Shown: in pieces, positions 5,247 through 7,350 of the stretch
Layout: the number at the start of each line of letters is the position of its first letter
How positions within the stretch are numbered: position 1 is the stretch's first letter
Made by a program: the position numbers and the translations under genes
Notes under the pieces: generated by a model
The model's database searches: none
Told to the model about the DNA's origin: nothing
Seen by the model: only the letters and a program-made list of their open reading frames with translations
Source: Lachnospiraceae bacterium
GTDB lineage: Bacteria; Bacillota_A; Clostridia; Lachnospirales; Lachnospiraceae
DNA length: 7,350 bases
NCBI GenBank assembly: GCA_017523185.1
Contig: JAFWXB010000344.1
Span: 1-7,350, forward strand
Reading direction: 5' to 3'

Positions 5247-6701
5247 TTAATCAGCTTCATGCATATGATTTAATAATTCTACTTTTAAATCGTATAATTT
5301 TTGAGATAAGTCTACATAGACTTCTTGTGGATTTGCAAAACGTTTTGTTTCGTTCCAAAGAGTTTCTTTTTCTTTTGCACAGTATTCGCGAATTTCCATT
5401 ACTTTTGGAGAATGGTAAATAACTTTTCCACCTTTTACAACAGGAATTAAAAGTTCTTTCATGGTGTAAGTTCCACCTGCAAGTTTTGTTTTTTTCCATG
5501 GTGCAGCAGGGTCGAATAATTTTAATTCTTTGGATGTATCGAATGTTTCATCAGAAAGACAAATAAGGTCTGCTTTTATTTTGCCTGTTTCATTGTCATA
5601 AATACGATAAACAGTTTTATTTCCAGGATTAGTTACTTTTTCAATATTTTCGGAAAGTTTGATTTTTGGAATAAATTCGCCTTTTTCATTTTGAATTGCA
5701 GCAAGTTTGTATACTCCACCAAAAGATGGGTTATCCTTAGAAGTAATGAGGTTTGTACCTACACCCCATGAAGTAATTGTTGCACCTTGGAGTTTTAAAC
5801 TTTGAATTAAGTATTCGTCTAAGTCATTGGAAGCAGAAATAACAGCATCTTGGAAACCTGCATCATCTAACATTTTGCGAACTTTTTTAGAAAGATAAGC
5901 AAGGTCACCACTATCCATACGCACACCATAATTTTTAGGATGAATACCGGCTTCACGCAGTTCCGTAAATACGCGAATGGCATTTGGTACACCGGAGTGA
6001 AGTGTGTCATAAGTATCTACAAGTAAGGTACAAGCATTTGGATAAAGATTTGCATATTCTTTAAATGCAGTATATTCATCAGGAAAACTCATAATCCAAC
6101 TGTGAGCATGTGTTCCGAGTACAGGTACATCAAATAGTTGTCCTGCAAGAACATTAGAAGTACCTTTACATCCACCAATCATTGCAGCTCTTGCACCATA
6201 TGTACCGGAATCCGGACCTTGTGCACGACGAAGACCAAATTCCATAACGCCATCTCCTTGTGCAGCATAACATACGCGAGCAGCTTTTGTTGCAATTAAA
6301 CTTTGATGGTTCATAATATTTAAAATAGCAGTTTCAATTAATTGTGCCTCCATAATTGGTGCAATTACTTTTAACATAGGTTCTCTTGGAAACATGACAG
6401 TTCCTTCCGGAAGTGCATAAATATCACCTGAAAAATGGAAATCAGATAAGTATGTAAGGAAGTCTTCATCAAAAATATGAAGATTTCTAAGATATGTAAT
6501 GTCTTCTTCACTAAAATGAAGATTTTCAATATAGTCAATAACTTGTTCTAATCCGGCAGAAATTGCATATCCACCTCCGGATGGATTTGTACGATAAAAT
6601 GCATCAAATACAGCCATGTCGTTATTGCCTGTTTTAAAATAACCTTGCATCATCGTTATTTCATAAAGGTCTGTTAGTAAAGTAAGATTTAATGTGCTCA
6701 T
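5247..6701 (-). CDS. pncB: nicotinate phosphoribosyltransferase
   Basis: PncB joins nicotinate to phosphoribosyl pyrophosphate to give nicotinate mononucleotide, the entry step of NAD salvage (Preiss-Handler pathway). Recognisable segments, in order, are LTDLYEITM (residues 9-17), FGLRRAQGPD (155-164), GTHAHSW (196-202, with H200 as the likely phosphorylated histidine), DTYDTLHSGVPNAI (229-242), GVRMDSGDLAYL (259-270), SASNDLDEY (289-297) and WGVGTNL (312-318). Its 484 residues are normal for this clade. I take the ATG at 6701 (MSTLNL) because GAGGGGG lies 6 bases upstream of it. The upstream in-frame ATG at 6716 overlaps that ribosome site and would add only MRGIP. The gene appears monocistronic, with a long, structured leader. 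Confidence 0.95.
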   Translation of the reverse strand: MSTLNLTLLTDLYEITMMQGYFKTGNNDMAVFDAFYRTNPSGGGYAISAGLEQVIDYIENLHFSEEDITYLRNLHIFDEDFLTYLSDFHFSGDIYALPEGTVMFPREPMLKVIAPIMEAQLIETAILNIMNHQSLIATKAARVCYAAQGDGVMEFGLRRAQGPDSGTYGARAAMIGGCKGTSNVLAGQLFDVPVLGTHAHSWIMSFPDEYTAFKEYANLYPNACTLLVDTYDTLHSGVPNAIRVFTELREAGIHPKNYGVRMDSGDLAYLSKKVRKMLDDAGFQDAVISASNDLDEYLIQSLKLQGATITSWGVGTNLITSKDNPSFGGVYKLAAIQNEKGEFIPKIKLSENIEKVTNPGNKTVYRIYDNETGKIKADLICLSDETFDTSKELKLFDPAAPWKKTKLAGGTYTMKELLIPVVKGGKVIYHSPKVMEIREYCAKEKETLWNETKRFANPQEVYVDLSQKLYDLKVELLNHMHEAD

Positions 6702-6720
6702 TGGAATCCCCCTCATTTAA

Positions 6721-6737
6721 TTATGTTCTACACATAA
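6721..6737 (-). promoter_or_regulatory. small hairpin upstream of the pncB ribosome site
   Basis: TTATGT (6721-6726) and ACATAA (6732-6737) form a 6 bp stem with a 5-base loop, ending 7 bases before the GAGGGGG ribosome site. It may be the downstream half of the leader structure at 6757-6807, but it lacks an obvious pairing to the ribosome site. Confidence 0.3.
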
Positions 6738-6756
6738 GACATTTTCATTATTAATA

Positions 6757-6807
6757 TAGGCATAAACCCACTATTGTTCGTAGTGGAAGGAATTGCCTAA
6801 ATTCCTT
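6757..6807 (-). promoter_or_regulatory. pseudoknotted leader RNA of pncB, riboswitch-like candidate
   Basis: Read on the minus strand, P1 is AAGGAATT (6807-6800) with AATTCCTT (6794-6787), closing the loop TAGGC. P2 follows without a gap: CCACTA (6786-6781) with TAGTGG (6773-6768), loop CGAACAA. Five bases later TGCCTA (6762-6757) is complementary to TAGGCA (6799-6794), so it can pair with the P1 loop, using its last base at the cost of one P1 pair. The result is an H-type pseudoknot with an inserted hairpin. The position 56 bases before the start of an NAD-salvage gene suggests a metabolite-sensing leader. I do not recognise it as a described riboswitch class. Confidence 0.5.
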
Positions 6808-6852
6808 TTATTTATAAATTGATTATATGTGTATTATAATAGTTATTCTTAT

Positions 6853-6879
6853 GTTATACTATTTTTTGGCTTTTTTCAA
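6853..6879 (-). promoter_or_regulatory. candidate pncB promoter
   Basis: On the minus strand TTGAAA (6879-6874) and TATAAC (6858-6853) match the consensus at 5 of 6 positions each, but with a short spacer of 15. TAACAT (6856-6851) gives a spacer of 17 with a poorer -10. The leader would be about 145 bases and would include the pseudoknot. Another TATAAT on this strand (6838-6833) has no -35 partner. Confidence 0.4.
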
Positions 6880-7121
6880 TTATTAAACATTGTATTTTAT
6901 ATGTTTTTCTATAAATGAAAACATATAGTAAAATAATGTGCAAAAATATAATAAATTACTTCAAAAATTTCATTTTTTAGAAGAAAATATAAATTTCGTA
7001 TATTTATTAAATTTGTATTATATTATAAAAAAGAGAATTTTTTGTAAAACATATTATTTTTACAACTATAATTTTTTATGAAAATAAAGTATTATGTTAA
7101 AAAATATATAATTTTGTTTTT

Positions 7122-7140
7122 CGTATGCAATATGCATATG
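7122..7140. repeat. palindrome upstream of sdaAB
   Basis: CGTATGCA-ATA-TGCATATG is an 8 bp dyad (one G-T pair) around three bases. It lies about 35 bases upstream of the proposed sdaAB -10 box, where it could be an operator. The stretch 6880-7121 is extremely AT-rich, and I see no gene or convincing site in it. Confidence 0.4.
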
Positions 7141-7174
7141 AAAAATAGTAAAAAAAATAGTGATAATCTATGGT

Positions 7175-7188
7175 TGCTATGATATGAT
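7175..7188 (+). promoter_or_regulatory. candidate sdaAB promoter
   Basis: TGCTATGAT (7175-7183) is an extended -10 element with one mismatch, and a second TATGAT overlaps it at 7183-7188. No good -35 box is present. The leader would be about 70 bases. Confidence 0.35.
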
Positions 7189-7250
7189 AAATACAATAAA
7201 TATAGAAAGTGAAGAATATAAAATTTGAAATATATTGAAGATAGAAAGAG

Positions 7251-7265
7251 ATGGTTGGGGTATGA
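7251..7265 (+). other. four-codon upstream frame overlapping the sdaAB start
   Basis: ATG GTT GGG GTA TGA encodes MVGV, and its stop overlaps the sdaAB ATG as ATGA. The purine run AAAGAG touches its ATG and is 11 bases from the sdaAB ATG. It could couple translation or be chance. Confidence 0.25.
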
Positions 7266-7350
7266 ATTTATTTGATATTATTGGACCTGTAATGGTTGGA
7301 CCTTCTAGTTCACATACTGCAGGGGCTGTGCGAATTGGAAATATAGCAAG
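7262..7350 (+). CDS. sdaAB: L-serine dehydratase, iron-sulfur-dependent, beta subunit (5' part)
   Basis: The 29 complete codons present begin [20 protein letters not shown] and continue GAVRIGNIA. This matches the start of the beta subunit of the two-subunit, oxygen-sensitive 4Fe-4S L-serine dehydratase of Firmicutes, which deaminates L-serine to pyruvate and ammonia. [10 protein letters not shown] is the conserved segment of this domain. The gene runs off the window; an alpha subunit gene (sdaAA) would be expected just after it. A single-chain SdaA fusion cannot be excluded from this fragment. No canonical ribosome site lies at the usual distance; AAAGAG is 11 bases away. Confidence 0.9.
   Translation, partial: MNLFDIIGPVMVGPSSSHTAGAVRIGNIA

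Noticed and set aside
6702..6716. ATG at 6716 as the pncB start.
   Set aside because: The GAGGGGG ribosome site overlaps this codon and is ideally placed for the ATG at 6701, and MSTLNLTLLTDLYE is the natural family start.
1..7350. Possible defence system, prophage, integron or CRISPR array.
   Set aside because: All six protein genes belong to well-known housekeeping or sporulation families. No spaced repeats, integrase, transposase, toxin or nuclease pair is seen.

Overview
The window looks like ordinary chromosomal DNA from a low-GC, spore-forming Firmicute of class Clostridia, most likely near Lachnospiraceae. This rests on the very AT-rich base composition, a CotF-type spore coat gene, a clostridial crotonase, a clostridial-style iron-sulfur motif in MutY, and a separate beta subunit of iron-sulfur L-serine dehydratase. 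Species cannot be told from the sequence.

Layout, left to right: a CotF-like ferritin-fold spore coat protein (137-601, minus); a monocistronic crotonase, crt, with its own promoter and a long terminator (913-1716, minus); mutY adenine glycosylase with two Asn/Lys/Ser-rich inserts (2095-3552, plus); a family 2 glycosyltransferase (4041-5075, plus); nicotinate phosphoribosyltransferase, pncB (5247-6701, minus), convergent with the glycosyltransferase and sharing a bidirectional terminator with it; and the first 29 codons of sdaAB (7262 to the window end, plus). Gene-free stretches are 1-136, 602-912, 1717-2094, 3553-4040, 5076-5246 and 6702-7261. They hold promoters, terminators and RNA-structure candidates, and I see no further protein gene in them.

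The genes do not form one pathway. Each seems to be its own transcription unit: coat assembly, butyrate-type or fatty acyl-CoA metabolism, oxidative DNA repair, surface glycan synthesis, NAD salvage and serine catabolism. I see no CRISPR array, phage gene, transposase, tRNA or rRNA, and no multi-gene defence or mobile system.

The most interesting signals are in untranslated leaders. The pncB leader can fold into two abutting hairpins plus a 5-6 bp pseudoknot, an arrangement typical of small riboswitches and placed before an NAD-salvage gene. The CotF-like gene and the glycosyltransferase gene both have a strong AAAGGAG placed far from the start codon (42 and 36 nt), with a hairpin in between that would reduce the effective spacing to 12 nt in both cases. 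The crt promoter carries a perfect TGTTA-N4-TAACA palindrome over its -10 box. All of these are inferences from base pairing by eye and were not computed.
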